A stretch of 64,000 nucleotides of DNA, from the NCBI GenBank assembly GCA_049700435.1, contig JBNAVK010000002.1, forward strand, positions 1 through 64,000. The letters run 5' to 3'. Origin of the DNA: JAVZLH01 sp049700435. Lineage in GTDB: Archaea; Thermoproteota; Bathyarchaeia; Bathyarchaeales; Bathycorpusculaceae. Positions 33,453 through 42,668 of this stretch are shown piece by piece. The translations under genes were made by a program, and so were the position numbers. The notes below the pieces were generated by a model, which worked only from the letters and a program-made list of their open reading frames with translations, was not told the DNA's origin and did no database searches. Positions within the stretch are counted from its first letter, which is position 1; each line of letters opens with the position of its first letter.

Positions 33453-34787
33453 ATGGCCTTAGAACATTTAGGCTCATCTCTTTACGAAGCTCTAAAGAAA
33501 ATATTCAGAGCCTCGGTTGTGGACGAGGCGGCAGTTAAAGAGCTCATACGCGACATACAAAGAGCTCTCCTACAAGCAGACGTCAACGTCCAACTCGTAC
33601 TTAACATATCCAAACGCATAGAAGAAAGGGCATTAAAGGAGAAAGTTCCTCCGGGAATTTCAAGACGAGAGCATGTAATAAAGGTTGTTTATGAAGAATT
33701 AACCCGTTTTCTCGGAGACAAGCCGGTTCCGTTAAAAGTTGAGCCGGGCGCAAGAAAGGTGATAATGCTTGTTGGCATTCAAGGTTCTGGAAAAACAACA
33801 GTCGCCGCCAAACTTGCAAGATACTTCCAGAAAAGAGGGTTAAAACCCGCCCTAATCTGCGCCGACACATATCGTCCAGGCGCCTATGCGCAGCTCCAAC
33901 AGTTGGCGACAAGGATAAACGTGCCAGTTTACGGCGAGTCAAACGCGAAAGATCCTGTCAAAATAGCCCTCAACGGCCTCAAACACTTCGCCGACAAAGA
34001 CCTAATAATCATTGATACTGCGGGGCGCCACAAGGAGGAGCAAGAACTAATCAAAGAGATGAAGATGCTTGAGAAAAACATCAAACCAGACGAAGTCATG
34101 CTTGTCATTGACGGAACAATCGGTCAACAAGCCATGGTTCAAGCCAAAGCTTTCAACGAAGCCACTCCGATAGGATCGATTCTCGTAACAAAACTGGACG
34201 GATCAGCAAGAGGCGGAGGAGCCTTATCCGCTGTCGCGGCGACTGGAGCACCAATAAAGTTTGTTGGCACGGGCGAAAAAATAGAGGATATAGAGCCTTT
34301 TATCCCGTCTCGCTTTGTTGGCCGACTGCTGGGAATGGGTGACCTTGAAACTCTGCTTGAGAAAGTTCGCGAGGCAGAAGTGAAAGTTCCGGAAAAAAAG
34401 GCTAAGGCTATCTTAAGCGGCAAGTTCACGCTAACCGACATGTACGAGCAGTTTGAAGCCATGAAGGGAATGGGTGCCTTAAGAAAACTTTTGAAAATGA
34501 TTCCAGGCATGTCCTACAATGTGCCAGAAGAAATGTTGGACACGGCTGAGGACCGCTTGGAAAAATGGCGTGTGATGATTCAATCCATGACGCCGGAAGA
34601 AAGAGACAACCCAAAGATTTTCAACGCGTCAAGAATTAGACGTGTTGCCAGAGGTTCGGGAACAAGCGACAAGGAAGTGAAAGAGCTTCTAAGGCAATAT
34701 GTGCTGATGCGGAGAATGATGAAGACGCTGCGGAGGAAAAAGAAACTGCCCTTTTTGGGAAAAGGAATGCCCTTAGATTTCAAGTAA
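33453..34787 (+). CDS. srp54: signal recognition particle protein SRP54
   Basis: SRP54 binds signal sequences and 7S RNA and targets ribosomes to the membrane. N domain (1-95), then the GTPase G domain: GIQGSGKTTVAAKLA (about 108), ADTYRPGAYAQL, DTAGRHKEE (about 188), TKLDGSARGGGALS (about 247), and the Met-rich M domain (MKGMGALRKLLKMIPGMS and beyond). 444 residues is typical. It begins a plus-strand run of translation genes that continues with pus10 14 bp or more downstream. Confidence 0.96.
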   Translation: MALEHLGSSLYEALKKIFRASVVDEAAVKELIRDIQRALLQADVNVQLVLNISKRIEERALKEKVPPGISRREHVIKVVYEELTRFLGDKPVPLKVEPGARKVIMLVGIQGSGKTTVAAKLARYFQKRGLKPALICADTYRPGAYAQLQQLATRINVPVYGESNAKDPVKIALNGLKHFADKDLIIIDTAGRHKEEQELIKEMKMLEKNIKPDEVMLVIDGTIGQQAMVQAKAFNEATPIGSILVTKLDGSARGGGALSAVAATGAPIKFVGTGEKIEDIEPFIPSRFVGRLLGMGDLETLLEKVREAEVKVPEKKAKAILSGKFTLTDMYEQFEAMKGMGALRKLLKMIPGMSYNVPEEMLDTAEDRLEKWRVMIQSMTPEERDNPKIFNASRIRRVARGSGTSDKEVKELLRQYVLMRRMMKTLRRKKKLPFLGKGMPLDFK

Positions 34788-34815
34788 TCCTCTTGCGAAG
34801 TTGGGAAGGTTTTCA

Positions 34816-36168
34816 ATGGAAGTTCTGGAAAAAGCGTTGGAAATGCTTGAAAAATACCCTTTATGCGACCATTGTTTGGGACGACAATTTGCAATGCTGG
34901 GTCACAACATGGAAAACAACGAGAGAGGCAAATCAATAAAATTAGTTTTGGTTCTTAAAGCTCATGCACTTGCCCTATCAAAAGATAAACAAGGCATAAA
35001 GGAGCTTAAAATCCTTGCAACAAACGGTTTCTCAAAAGTGGCCAAAGAAATCCTTCTTAAAATAAAGAAGTCTATCCCAGACAAAATGGTCCCTGAAAAA
35101 TGTTTTTTATGCGCAAACAGGTTTGAAGCCATTGATAATTTAGTTCAAAAAGCAATAGAAAAGCTTGGGGAATATGAGTTTCGAAACTTTCTTGTAGGCA
35201 TCGAGCTTCCTGTGGCGGTCGAGGAACGCGAAGACGAGTTTAAAGCAGAGTTTGATGTAAGCTATGGTGAGAGTATAAAAAACGAGTTTGGAAGGGTTAT
35301 AGGAAGAAAAATCGCGGAAAAAATCGGCAGAGAGGTCGAATTTAGAAAACCAGACATAGTCGTGCTGATAAACCCCTTCACCGAGGAAGTTAGGCTACAA
35401 GTAAATCCCCTATACATTGGGGGACGATACAAGAAACTTGCAAGAGGCATTCCTCAATCAAAGTGGTTCTGTCAGAACTGCCGCGGAAAAGGCTGCGAAA
35501 AATGTAATTGGACTGGAAAGATGTATCCAGAATCAGTAGAGGAATTGATTGCAAAACCTTTATTGGATGTAACGGGCAGTGTCAAGACCGCTTTCCACGC
35601 CTCTGGAAGAGAAGACATCGATGCCCGAATGCTTGGTGAAGGGCGCCCCTTCGTAATTGAATTGACAAAACCTAAAAAGAGATTCTTTGACCTTAAGGAA
35701 ATCGAAGAGAAAATTAACGCTTACGCAAGGGACAAAGTTGAGGTTGCAAATCTTCATTTTACAGATAAAGATGTTGTCAGAAAGTTGAAGAGGGCTGAGT
35801 CAGCGCAGAAGGAATATCGCGTTTTGATGGAATTTGAAAAAGAAATTAAAGTAAGGGATCTGCACTTGTTAGAGGAGAAATTAACCGGGTTAACCGTGAA
35901 ACAGCGCACCCCTCTGCGAGTTTTGCATAGGCGAGCTGACATGACACGGGAAAAGCACATATATGAGGTTAAGGTAAAAATGTTGTCGCCGAAAAGGGCT
36001 GAGATGAAAATAAGATGTCAAGGGGGGCTTTACGTTAAAGAATTGGTTACGGGTGATGAGGGAAGAACAACCCCCAGTGTTTCAGAAATTCTCGGCATTC
36101 AAGCGAAGCCTATAAAACTTGATGTTTTAAACGTTATTATGAAGGATTATGGAGATAAGGAAAAATGA
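34816..36168 (+). CDS. pus10: tRNA pseudouridine synthase Pus10
   Basis: Archaeal Pus10 makes pseudouridine 54 and 55 in tRNA. The N-terminal zinc-binding THUMP-containing part has the cysteine pairs CDHCLGRQF (about 17) and CFLCANRF (about 96) and a further CQNCRGKGCEKC (about 219). The catalytic part shows SGREDIDARMLGEGRPF with the catalytic Asp (about 272) and GGLYVKELVTGDEGRTTPSV near the end. ATG at 34816 follows GGAAGG. It overlaps the L21e start by 4 bp. Confidence 0.93.
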   Translation: MEVLEKALEMLEKYPLCDHCLGRQFAMLGHNMENNERGKSIKLVLVLKAHALALSKDKQGIKELKILATNGFSKVAKEILLKIKKSIPDKMVPEKCFLCANRFEAIDNLVQKAIEKLGEYEFRNFLVGIELPVAVEEREDEFKAEFDVSYGESIKNEFGRVIGRKIAEKIGREVEFRKPDIVVLINPFTEEVRLQVNPLYIGGRYKKLARGIPQSKWFCQNCRGKGCEKCNWTGKMYPESVEELIAKPLLDVTGSVKTAFHASGREDIDARMLGEGRPFVIELTKPKKRFFDLKEIEEKINAYARDKVEVANLHFTDKDVVRKLKRAESAQKEYRVLMEFEKEIKVRDLHLLEEKLTGLTVKQRTPLRVLHRRADMTREKHIYEVKVKMLSPKRAEMKIRCQGGLYVKELVTGDEGRTTPSVSEILGIQAKPIKLDVLNVIMKDYGDKEK

Positions 36169-36458
36169 GGAAGTCAAAGGGATACCGCGCTGGAACACGC
36201 CGCCTCCTTAAAAAGAAGCCCCGAGAACGGGGAAAAATCAAATTGAGCAAACTGCTTCATGAATATCAACCAGGAGCACGGGTCGTCATCAAAATAGATC
36301 CAAGTGTGCACAAAGGGATGCCTCACAGAAGGTATCACGGGAAGGTAGCCACAGTAATTGACAAAAGAGGACGGAGCTACGTTTTAAGCGTCACGCAAGG
36401 GGACGCAACCAAAGAAATTATTGTCAGACCCGAACACCTAGAACCATATGTGGTGTGA
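36165..36458 (+). CDS. rpl21e: ribosomal protein L21e
   Basis: The 97-residue protein is the archaeal/eukaryotic large-subunit L21e: a basic N-terminus (RKSKGYRAGTRRLLKKKPRE), VVIKIDPSVHKGMPHRRYHG and GKVATVIDKRGRSYVL with an SH3-like barrel. Start overlaps the pus10 stop (ATGA). The downstream order L21e-RpoF-DUF655-KsgA is a conserved archaeal cluster. Confidence 0.96.
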   Translation: MRKSKGYRAGTRRLLKKKPRERGKIKLSKLLHEYQPGARVVIKIDPSVHKGMPHRRYHGKVATVIDKRGRSYVLSVTQGDATKEIIVRPEHLEPYVV

Positions 36459-36463
36459 TTAGA

Positions 36464-36802
36464 ATGGCGAAGAAGGCTATATCAGAAAAAAACCTCACTC
36501 TCCCAGAGGTCAAAAAGATTCTTGAATCCCTAGGCGAAGAAAACCTAGACCAGTTCCAGCGGCGCACCTATGACTATGTTTCTAAATTTTCAAAAGTGGA
36601 AGCTGAAGACGCTATAAAACTAGTTGGGGCTCTCGTAAGCGAATTTGGCTTAGAGGAGGAAGAGGCAATTCAAATAGTTAATTGCATGCCAGAAAGCGTT
36701 GAAGAATTAAGGGTTTTTCTTGCTGGCGGCCGCAAGATTATCGAAACTTCAAAGTTGGAAGCTATAGTCAAACTTCTGAACGAACATCGAAAATTGAAAT
36801 AG
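36464..36802 (+). CDS. rpoF: RNA polymerase subunit Rpb4 (RpoF)
   Basis: About 112 residues. RpoF forms the stalk of archaeal RNA polymerase with RpoE. The all-helical protein starts with a strand-like segment (EKNLTLPEVKKILES) and shows RRTYDYVSKFSKVEAEDA and IQIVNCMPESVEELRVFLAG, the HRDC-like Rpb4 pattern. The gene sits in its usual place after L21e; ATG at 36464 is chosen. Confidence 0.92.
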   Translation: MAKKAISEKNLTLPEVKKILESLGEENLDQFQRRTYDYVSKFSKVEAEDAIKLVGALVSEFGLEEEEAIQIVNCMPESVEELRVFLAGGRKIIETSKLEAIVKLLNEHRKLK

Positions 36803-36859
36803 TCAAAGCTGCTATTATTTTTAAACAATAATGAGTAAGTAATAGCGATAAAGGCGAAT

Positions 36860-37435
36860 ATGACTATGACTGAAAAGCGGTACGAAGAATATGCATACGT
36901 CCTAGACTTTCTACCGCATGGCCGCCCTGGAGTGCGACTTTCGGGTAGGGCTGGTTACCGAGCTGGTGCTCTTGTCCAGTTGATCGGCGAGGATTTCTTC
37001 ACTCTTTTAGAGGCGCTAGCTAAAGAAGGAGTAACGCTCAAACCGCATGACCGCGTCTATGTTGGGAAGGAAGCGCGTGATGAAATAACCTATATTATTG
37101 GGCGTATAGGTTATGACGAGTTAACTGCGGCGGCGAAGATGGAGCTCCCAGCCGTTATTAGCAGAATAGTGTTGAACCGTGAAAAGTGGTTTATAGATTT
37201 CTTTAATAATGCAAGAGCGATAACGCCGCGGATGCACGCTTTGGAGCTTATTCCCGGAATAGGGAAAAAGTACATGTGGCAAGTCATAAATGAGCGGGAG
37301 AAAAAGCCTTTTGAAAATTTTGAAGATCTGCAAAAGCGCACGGAACTGCCTAACCCAGTTAAGCTGATTACTAAGCGAATTTTGGAGGAGTTGGCTGGCG
37401 AAAGCAAATATCGCCTGTTTACGCGGGCTCAGTAG
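36860..37435 (+). CDS. DUF655 family protein (predicted RNA-binding)
   Basis: The 191-residue protein has the DUF655 N-terminus EEYAYVLDFLPHGRPG (strand then basic loop), an OB-like middle, and a C-terminal helix-hairpin-helix element (LELIPGIGKKYMWQVINERE). The combination predicts nucleic-acid binding. It is conserved between RpoF and KsgA/Dim1 in archaea, which suggests rRNA processing or ribosome assembly; no activity is established. ATG at 36866 is an in-frame alternative. Confidence 0.85.
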   Translation: MTMTEKRYEEYAYVLDFLPHGRPGVRLSGRAGYRAGALVQLIGEDFFTLLEALAKEGVTLKPHDRVYVGKEARDEITYIIGRIGYDELTAAAKMELPAVISRIVLNREKWFIDFFNNARAITPRMHALELIPGIGKKYMWQVINEREKKPFENFEDLQKRTELPNPVKLITKRILEELAGESKYRLFTRAQ

Positions 37436-37460
37436 CGCAATACGCTTCTAGTGAAGTCTT

Positions 37461-38282
37461 ATGAGTCTTTTAGAATCTACGAAGTTTTTACTTCGAAGGC
37501 ATCGAACCTTTCCGAAGAAACGTCTGGGACAGAACTTCATGGTTGACGCCACAACCATTGAGCGTTTGTGCGCCTATGCCTTCCTTTGTGGAGATGACGT
37601 AGTGTTAGACATCGGCGCTGGCTTGGGCTTTTTGGCGCGTGTCTTAGCGAAAAAGTGCAAAGGTGTTTTGGCTGTTGAGCTTGACAAAAGGCTTGCAAGT
37701 GTCTTACGTGAACAGACCAACGATGTGCCAAACATTAAAGTAATTGAAGGAGATGTGTTAAAGGTTCACGTCCCGGAATTTAATAAGGTGGTTTCTGTTC
37801 CACCCTATGGCATTTCTTCTCGTCTACTCTTGTGGCTTTTTGAGAGAAATTTCGATTGTGCAGTTCTTGTTTTTCAGAAGGAATTTGCAAATCGCCTAGT
37901 GGCTGATGTTGGAAGTAAGGATTATGGATGGTTGACAGTATTCACGTATTATTATGCAAATATTGAGCTTCTAGATGATGTTCCAAAATGGATGTTTTAT
38001 CCCCCTCCAGAAGTTGATTCCGTCATCGTCCGATTAAAACCGCGGAAACCGCCGCCGTTCAAGCTGAAAAATGAAGACCTTTTTAAGCAGATTGTGCGGT
38101 TGCTTTTTACTCAACGGAACAGGAAGGTTAAAAACGCCATCCAAAACCTTCTTAAAAGCCCCTTCAAAACAGTGGCGAAAGAATCAGTTGAGCTCGGTGG
38201 TTTTCTCCCGTTTCGTGATAGACGTGTCAGAGAGTTAGCCCCAGAAGATTTTGGAGCGCTGGCAAATGCCCTTTCAAACTAA
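37461..38282 (+). CDS. ksgA: 16S rRNA dimethyladenosine transferase (KsgA/Dim1)
   Basis: This enzyme dimethylates two adjacent adenosines near the 3' end of 16S rRNA. RLGQNFMVDATTIERL, VVLDIGAGLGFLARVL (SAM motif I) and VIEGDVLKVHVPEF fit the family; 273 residues is normal. The catalytic motif IV usually reads N-L-P-Y; here it is VVSVPPYGISS, so the Asn is replaced while PPY and ISS are kept. The gene overlaps the following methyltransferase. Confidence 0.92.
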   Translation: MSLLESTKFLLRRHRTFPKKRLGQNFMVDATTIERLCAYAFLCGDDVVLDIGAGLGFLARVLAKKCKGVLAVELDKRLASVLREQTNDVPNIKVIEGDVLKVHVPEFNKVVSVPPYGISSRLLLWLFERNFDCAVLVFQKEFANRLVADVGSKDYGWLTVFTYYYANIELLDDVPKWMFYPPPEVDSVIVRLKPRKPPPFKLKNEDLFKQIVRLLFTQRNRKVKNAIQNLLKSPFKTVAKESVELGGFLPFRDRRVRELAPEDFGALANALSN

Positions 38283-38883
38283 AAAAGTATTTTTCGCAGA
38301 CTACGTCTTTCACGTTTGGGAAAACGTCTACGAACCAGCAGAAGACTCGTTCCTATTCGCGGAAAACCTCATTGTGGAACAAGGTGAAAAGGTTCTAGAC
38401 ATGGGCACGGGATGCGGCATACTTGGCATAATTGCAGCAAGAAAAGCCTCAGAAGTTGTGGCGGTGGACATAAACCCCTATGCTGTTAAATGCGCTATGG
38501 AAAATGCTAAACTGAACAGCGTTGCGGATAAGATTTGCTTTATACAAGGCGATTTATTCGCGCCTTTATGGCAAGGGGCAAAGTTTGATGTTATCCTTTT
38601 TAATGCGCCATATCTTCCTTCCAAACATGAAGAGAAAAATTCTTGGCTTGCTCGTGCTTGGGCTGGTGGAACTGGTGGCAGAGAACTCATAGACTGCTTC
38701 ATTCATGAAGCTCCAAAATATCTTGAACGAAACGGGCGGATACTATTGTTGCAATCCACAGTGTCTGGCATAAACGAAACGTTGAAGTTTTTTTCGCGGT
38801 TCAGTCTTAAAGCGAGTGTTTTGGCAAAGTGCGATTTACCCTTCTTTGAGACAATATTGCTTGTTAAAGCGGAGCCTAAATGA
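38266..38883 (+). CDS. HemK2-type protein methyltransferase (release-factor glutamine)
   Basis: About 205 residues from the ATG at 38266, overlapping ksgA by 17 bp. VYEPAEDSFLFAENL at the N-terminus is characteristic of the HemK2/Mtq2 group, followed by SAM motif VLDMGTGCGILGII and the catalytic NAPYLPS (usually NPPY). The group methylates the Gln of the GGQ loop of class I release factors together with Trm112; a Trm112 gene is not visible here. Lysine methylation is a known alternative activity of the eukaryotic relative. Confidence 0.87.
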   Translation: MPFQTKKVFFADYVFHVWENVYEPAEDSFLFAENLIVEQGEKVLDMGTGCGILGIIAARKASEVVAVDINPYAVKCAMENAKLNSVADKICFIQGDLFAPLWQGAKFDVILFNAPYLPSKHEEKNSWLARAWAGGTGGRELIDCFIHEAPKYLERNGRILLLQSTVSGINETLKFFSRFSLKASVLAKCDLPFFETILLVKAEPK

Positions 38884-38920
38884 CGCTATATGTGAAATGT
38901 AGCGCATGAGGTTTTCATCC

Positions 38921-38933
38921 AAAAAATATATAA
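38921..38933 (+). promoter_or_regulatory. TATA box of dCTP deaminase-family gene
   Basis: AAAAAATATATAA at 38921-38933, about 48 bp before the ATG at 38981. Confidence 0.5.
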
Positions 38934-38980
38934 CGTAAACGCCTAGAATTGCTAGAAAACAGTTTGAGGTGTTTGTTGAG

Positions 38981-39496
38981 ATGTGTATCATTGGTAAGGA
39001 TAGGCTTAAGGAGCTTATTGAGAAGTATAAGTGCATATATCCCTATGACTATAATCTGCTTGATGGAGACGGTTACATTTTAACCGTTAAAGAGGAAACA
39101 ACCCTACATTATTTGGAACATAAGAACCTAATATCCTATGAGATAGTTTTTACTCCGCCAAATTATGTTGCCCATTTAACAGCTAAAAGCAAATACGGGC
39201 GCATGGGCTTATCATTTTTAAATGCCGCCAAGGTCCACAGCGGATTTGTCGGGAGACTCGCCTTAGAACTAGTGAACCTGAGCAATGACCGCTGTCCAAT
39301 AACAATCAAGCGTGGAGACCCCTTCATGCACATTGAATTTGTGACGAGGGAAGGGGAGCCTTCACCTTATATGGGGGAGTATCAGTTTCAGTATTTAACA
39401 GACGAGGAAATGCAGATGTACATACCAATATTAAGGAAGGTCTTCCCAAACTATGATGAACTTGCCAAGGTCTGGCTTAAAAAGAAACGGCTTTAA
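38981..39496 (+). CDS. dCTP deaminase / dUTPase family protein
   Basis: About 171 residues from the ATG at 38981 (MCIIGKDRLKELI), which aligns with the family's usual start; GTG at 38969 is the longer option. TAKSKYGRMGLSFLNAAK and HSGFVGRLALELVN match the trimeric dUTPase/dCTP deaminase fold, with the conserved Glu in LELVN. The family makes dUMP or dUTP for thymidylate synthesis and limits dUTP. Which activity applies (deaminase, dUTPase or both) is not decided by the motifs: the SSxxR signature of classical Dcd is changed to SKYGR. Confidence 0.8.
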   Translation: MCIIGKDRLKELIEKYKCIYPYDYNLLDGDGYILTVKEETTLHYLEHKNLISYEIVFTPPNYVAHLTAKSKYGRMGLSFLNAAKVHSGFVGRLALELVNLSNDRCPITIKRGDPFMHIEFVTREGEPSPYMGEYQFQYLTDEEMQMYIPILRKVFPNYDELAKVWLKKKRL

Positions 39497-39519
39497 ACAT
39501 ATATAAAACTTTACTAATC

Positions 39520-39540
39520 ATTATTATTGTTGATAATAAT
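39520..39540. repeat. 8-bp AT inverted repeat after dCTP deaminase gene
   Basis: ATTATTAT (39520-39527) and ATAATAAT (39533-39540) with a 5-nt spacer TGTTG, 24 bp after the stop. It may act as a weak terminator or processing stem; there is no T-run directly after. Confidence 0.3.
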
Positions 39541-39583
39541 TTGGAATTCATAACTTTAATCAAAAAGTCTGCTCTACAAATCG

Positions 39584-39593
39584 TTTAAATATT
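39584..39593 (+). promoter_or_regulatory. TATA box of L10e gene
   Basis: TTTAAATATT at 39584-39593 lies 31 bp before the ATG at 39624, which implies a short leader. Confidence 0.55.
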
Positions 39594-39623
39594 ACAGTCA
39601 TCGTATGCTGAAGAGGATGTCAT

Positions 39624-40142
39624 ATGCGCGCAAAAAATTACCGAACTGTAAAAGGGCAGCCCTACACCAGAAGAGAGTTTGTAAAAGGCTTTCCCCCTCC
39701 GAAAATAACTAAGTTTACTATGGGAGACACTAAAGCAAAATTTGAATTTGAAGTTAAACTCGTAGCCGCAGAAAAGGCTCAAGTACGCCACAACGCTCTG
39801 GAGGCAGCGCGCGTTGCAACAAACCGCCTATTAATGGATAAACTTGTAAACAACTATCGTCTGCAAGTTCGCCCCTATCCACATGTAATCCTTAGAGAAA
39901 ACAAAATGATTTTCGGCGCGCACGCCGACCGTCTCCAAGATGGGATGCGGAGAGCTTTTGGAAAGCCCATTGGAACTGCAGCCCGGGTTGAACCGAACCA
40001 GGCGATAATAACAGTGAATGTGAATGCTGACGGAGTTGAAGTAGCCAAAGAAGCCTTGAAGCGTGGAAGCGCCAAACTTCCAATTCCATGCAAAATAGTT
40101 GTTGAGAAAGCGTTAAAAGAAGAGGTGAAGACCGTTGAGTGA
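39624..40142 (+). CDS. rpl10e: ribosomal protein L10e
   Basis: Archaeal counterpart of bacterial L16 in the large subunit near the peptidyl-transferase centre. RAKNYRTVKGQPYTRREFV at the start, ALEAARVATNRLL, LRVRPYPH-like LQVRPYPHVILRENK and FGAHADRLQDGMRRAFGKP are conserved. 172 residues is normal. The TTG start of ppsA overlaps its end by 8 bp. Confidence 0.96.
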   Translation: MRAKNYRTVKGQPYTRREFVKGFPPPKITKFTMGDTKAKFEFEVKLVAAEKAQVRHNALEAARVATNRLLMDKLVNNYRLQVRPYPHVILRENKMIFGAHADRLQDGMRRAFGKPIGTAARVEPNQAIITVNVNADGVEVAKEALKRGSAKLPIPCKIVVEKALKEEVKTVE

Positions 40143-42597
40143 AGCGAGGAAAGACCTCATCATCTGGTTTGAGAATTTAAGAAAGACCGATGTCCCCATT
40201 GTCGGCGGGAAGAACGCTAACTTAGGAGAAATGTCAAGCGCTGGCATACCCGTCCCACCAGGCTTTGCCATCACAGCGTACTCCTACAAAAAATTCATCG
40301 AGGAAACGGGGATAGCTGCAAAAATTTACGAGATAATCAAGGATAACGTGACCAATCCAAGCGACCCTGCACAGTACGAGATAGCTTCTAAAAAAATTCG
40401 CCAGTTGATAGAATCAACGCCAATGCCGAAAGAAATCGCAGATGCCGTAAAGTCTGCTTATGAAGAATTAAGCAGGAGAGTCGGCGCTAAAGACGTTTAT
40501 GTTGCCGTAAGGTCAAGCGCGACAGCTGAAGATTTGGCTGATGCTTCCTTTGCCGGGCAACAGGAAACATATCTGAACGTGAGAGGCGTAGATGAGCTTT
40601 TAGAGAAAACTGTGAAATGTTGGTCCAGCCTCTTTACTCCGCGTGCGATATTTTACCGTACTGAGAAAGGCTTCGCTCACGAGAAAGTTTTCATAAGTGT
40701 TGGGGTTCAAAAGATGGTGAATTCGAAAGCAGCTGGAGTTATGTTCACGATAAACCCTGTTACTGGGGACCCCAACCAGATTGTTATTGAGGGTAATTAT
40801 GGTTTAGGCGAGTCTGTCGTTTCTGGGGCGGTCACTCCAGACGATTTTGTTGTTGACAAACGAACCATGAAGATTATTGAGAAAAAAGTCTCAAAGAAAA
40901 CTGTGCAGTACGTTCGTGACCCTAAAACGGGGAAAACAGTCCATCTCGAGGTTCCAGCGGAGAAACAGGAACAGCCATGCATAAGCGATGAAGAAATTTT
41001 AAAACTTGCCGAACTGGCAATTCGCATCGAAAAACATTATGGAACCGCCCAAGACATTGAATGGGCTATTGACGGCGACATACCTTTCCCAAACAACATG
41101 TTCATAGTGCAATCGAGACCGGAAACAGTTTGGAGCTTAAAACTTGCAGAGGCTCCAAAGGCTGAAGCCCCGGAAGTTAAGCCTCCTGAAATATTTAAAG
41201 TTGTAGTTAAGGGAATCGCCGCTGGCAAAAGAGACATTGGTATTGGAAAGGCAAAGGTGGTTATGAACCCCGAAGAAGCGGCTAAGGTCATGCAGAAAGG
41301 CGATGTGCTAGTCACGGACATGACGAACCCGGACTATGTACCCTTCATGAAGTTAGCCAGCGCCATAGTCACGGATAAAGGTGGAGTGACATGTCATGCT
41401 GCAATCGTAAGCAGAGAACTTGGCATACCATGCATAGTCGGAACTGAAAACGCGACCAAACTCATGGTTACAGGTAAAGATTACACCGTGGATGCGAGAA
41501 GCGGAGTAGTATATGATGGTGTAATGTCAATGATGACGGGACAGCCGCAAATGATGACTTCTGTAACATCCTTGTCTTTTGTAGCAGGAGGAATTGTCGA
41601 ATCAATTCCTGTAACTGCAACGAAAATTTACATGAACCTAGGTGTGCCTGAAAAAATAGAGGAGTATAAGAGTTTACCCTTCGAAGGCATAGGGCTTATG
41701 CGTATAGAATTCATTCTAGCAAGCTACATAGGTGAACATCCGCTTTACCTGGTGGAAACTGGGCAAAGCCAAAAGTTTGTGGACAAACTAGCTGATGGAA
41801 TAGCCACAGTTGCAAGAGCTATTCAGCCACGTCCAGTTGTTGTCCGCTTCAGCGACTTCAAAACAAACGAGTATAGAGAGTTGAAGGGCGGAGAAAAATA
41901 CGAGATTGTTGAAGCCAACCCGATGCTTGGGTGGAGAGGATGTAGCCGCTACATAAGCCAATGGTACGAGAAAGCCTTTAGGCTTGAGTGTCAGGCGATA
42001 GTGAAATGCCGTAAGGAATGGGGTTTAAAGAACGTTTGGGTCATGCTTCCCGTGGTCAGAACCGTGTGGGAAGCCAAAAGGTGCCTCGAAATCATGAGGG
42101 AGGAAGGGCTGGAAAGAACAAAAGACTTTAAGGTTTGGTTTATGGCTGAAACACCATCCATTGCCATACTTGCAGATGAGTTTTCTAAACTGTGCGATGG
42201 TTTCTCAATAGGCTCCAACGACATGACTCAAGGGATTCTTATGATTGACAGAGACTCCGAGCGCCTAGGACAGATGGGCTATTTTGACGAAAGAGACCCT
42301 GCAGTAAAGCGCATAATCGCCCACCTAATTAAAGTCGCCCACGAAAACGGATGCACAGTCTCAATATGTGGAGAAGGGCCGTCAAATCTGCCTGACTTTA
42401 CAGAATTTCTCGTAAGGGCTGGCATTGACAGCATATCTGTGAACAACGATGCAGTAATAGCCACCAAAAAGCTTGTAGCAAGCATAGAACAGAAAATAAT
42501 TCTTGAACAGCTTGCTGAACAGCGCGAAAGATCCTTAGGGCGTCCAGTTCAAAAGCCGAAGCAAGATTGGGAATGGGCGCCACGATGGGTAGAATGA
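40135..42597 (+). CDS. ppsA: phosphoenolpyruvate synthase
   Basis: The 820-residue enzyme makes PEP from pyruvate, ATP and water, the entry into gluconeogenesis. N-terminal ATP-grasp domain (VGGKNANLGEMSSAGIPVP, VRSSATAEDLADASFAGQQET), the phosphohistidine domain with GGVTCHAAIVSREL (His about 421), and the C-terminal PEP-binding barrel (FEGIGLMRIEFIL, FSIGSNDMTQ, CGEGPSN). The TTG start overlaps rpl10e by 8 bp. It complements the porGDAB operon, which makes or uses acetyl-CoA and pyruvate. Confidence 0.95.
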   Translation: MSEARKDLIIWFENLRKTDVPIVGGKNANLGEMSSAGIPVPPGFAITAYSYKKFIEETGIAAKIYEIIKDNVTNPSDPAQYEIASKKIRQLIESTPMPKEIADAVKSAYEELSRRVGAKDVYVAVRSSATAEDLADASFAGQQETYLNVRGVDELLEKTVKCWSSLFTPRAIFYRTEKGFAHEKVFISVGVQKMVNSKAAGVMFTINPVTGDPNQIVIEGNYGLGESVVSGAVTPDDFVVDKRTMKIIEKKVSKKTVQYVRDPKTGKTVHLEVPAEKQEQPCISDEEILKLAELAIRIEKHYGTAQDIEWAIDGDIPFPNNMFIVQSRPETVWSLKLAEAPKAEAPEVKPPEIFKVVVKGIAAGKRDIGIGKAKVVMNPEEAAKVMQKGDVLVTDMTNPDYVPFMKLASAIVTDKGGVTCHAAIVSRELGIPCIVGTENATKLMVTGKDYTVDARSGVVYDGVMSMMTGQPQMMTSVTSLSFVAGGIVESIPVTATKIYMNLGVPEKIEEYKSLPFEGIGLMRIEFILASYIGEHPLYLVETGQSQKFVDKLADGIATVARAIQPRPVVVRFSDFKTNEYRELKGGEKYEIVEANPMLGWRGCSRYISQWYEKAFRLECQAIVKCRKEWGLKNVWVMLPVVRTVWEAKRCLEIMREEGLERTKDFKVWFMAETPSIAILADEFSKLCDGFSIGSNDMTQGILMIDRDSERLGQMGYFDERDPAVKRIIAHLIKVAHENGCTVSICGEGPSNLPDFTEFLVRAGIDSISVNNDAVIATKKLVASIEQKIILEQLAEQRERSLGRPVQKPKQDWEWAPRWVE

Positions 42598-42668
42598 ACA
42601 AAGCAAATTCTGGAACGATTTCCCCTTAAAGTCAGCCAAAAAGTTTCCGAAGGCTTGAGCGTGTAAAC

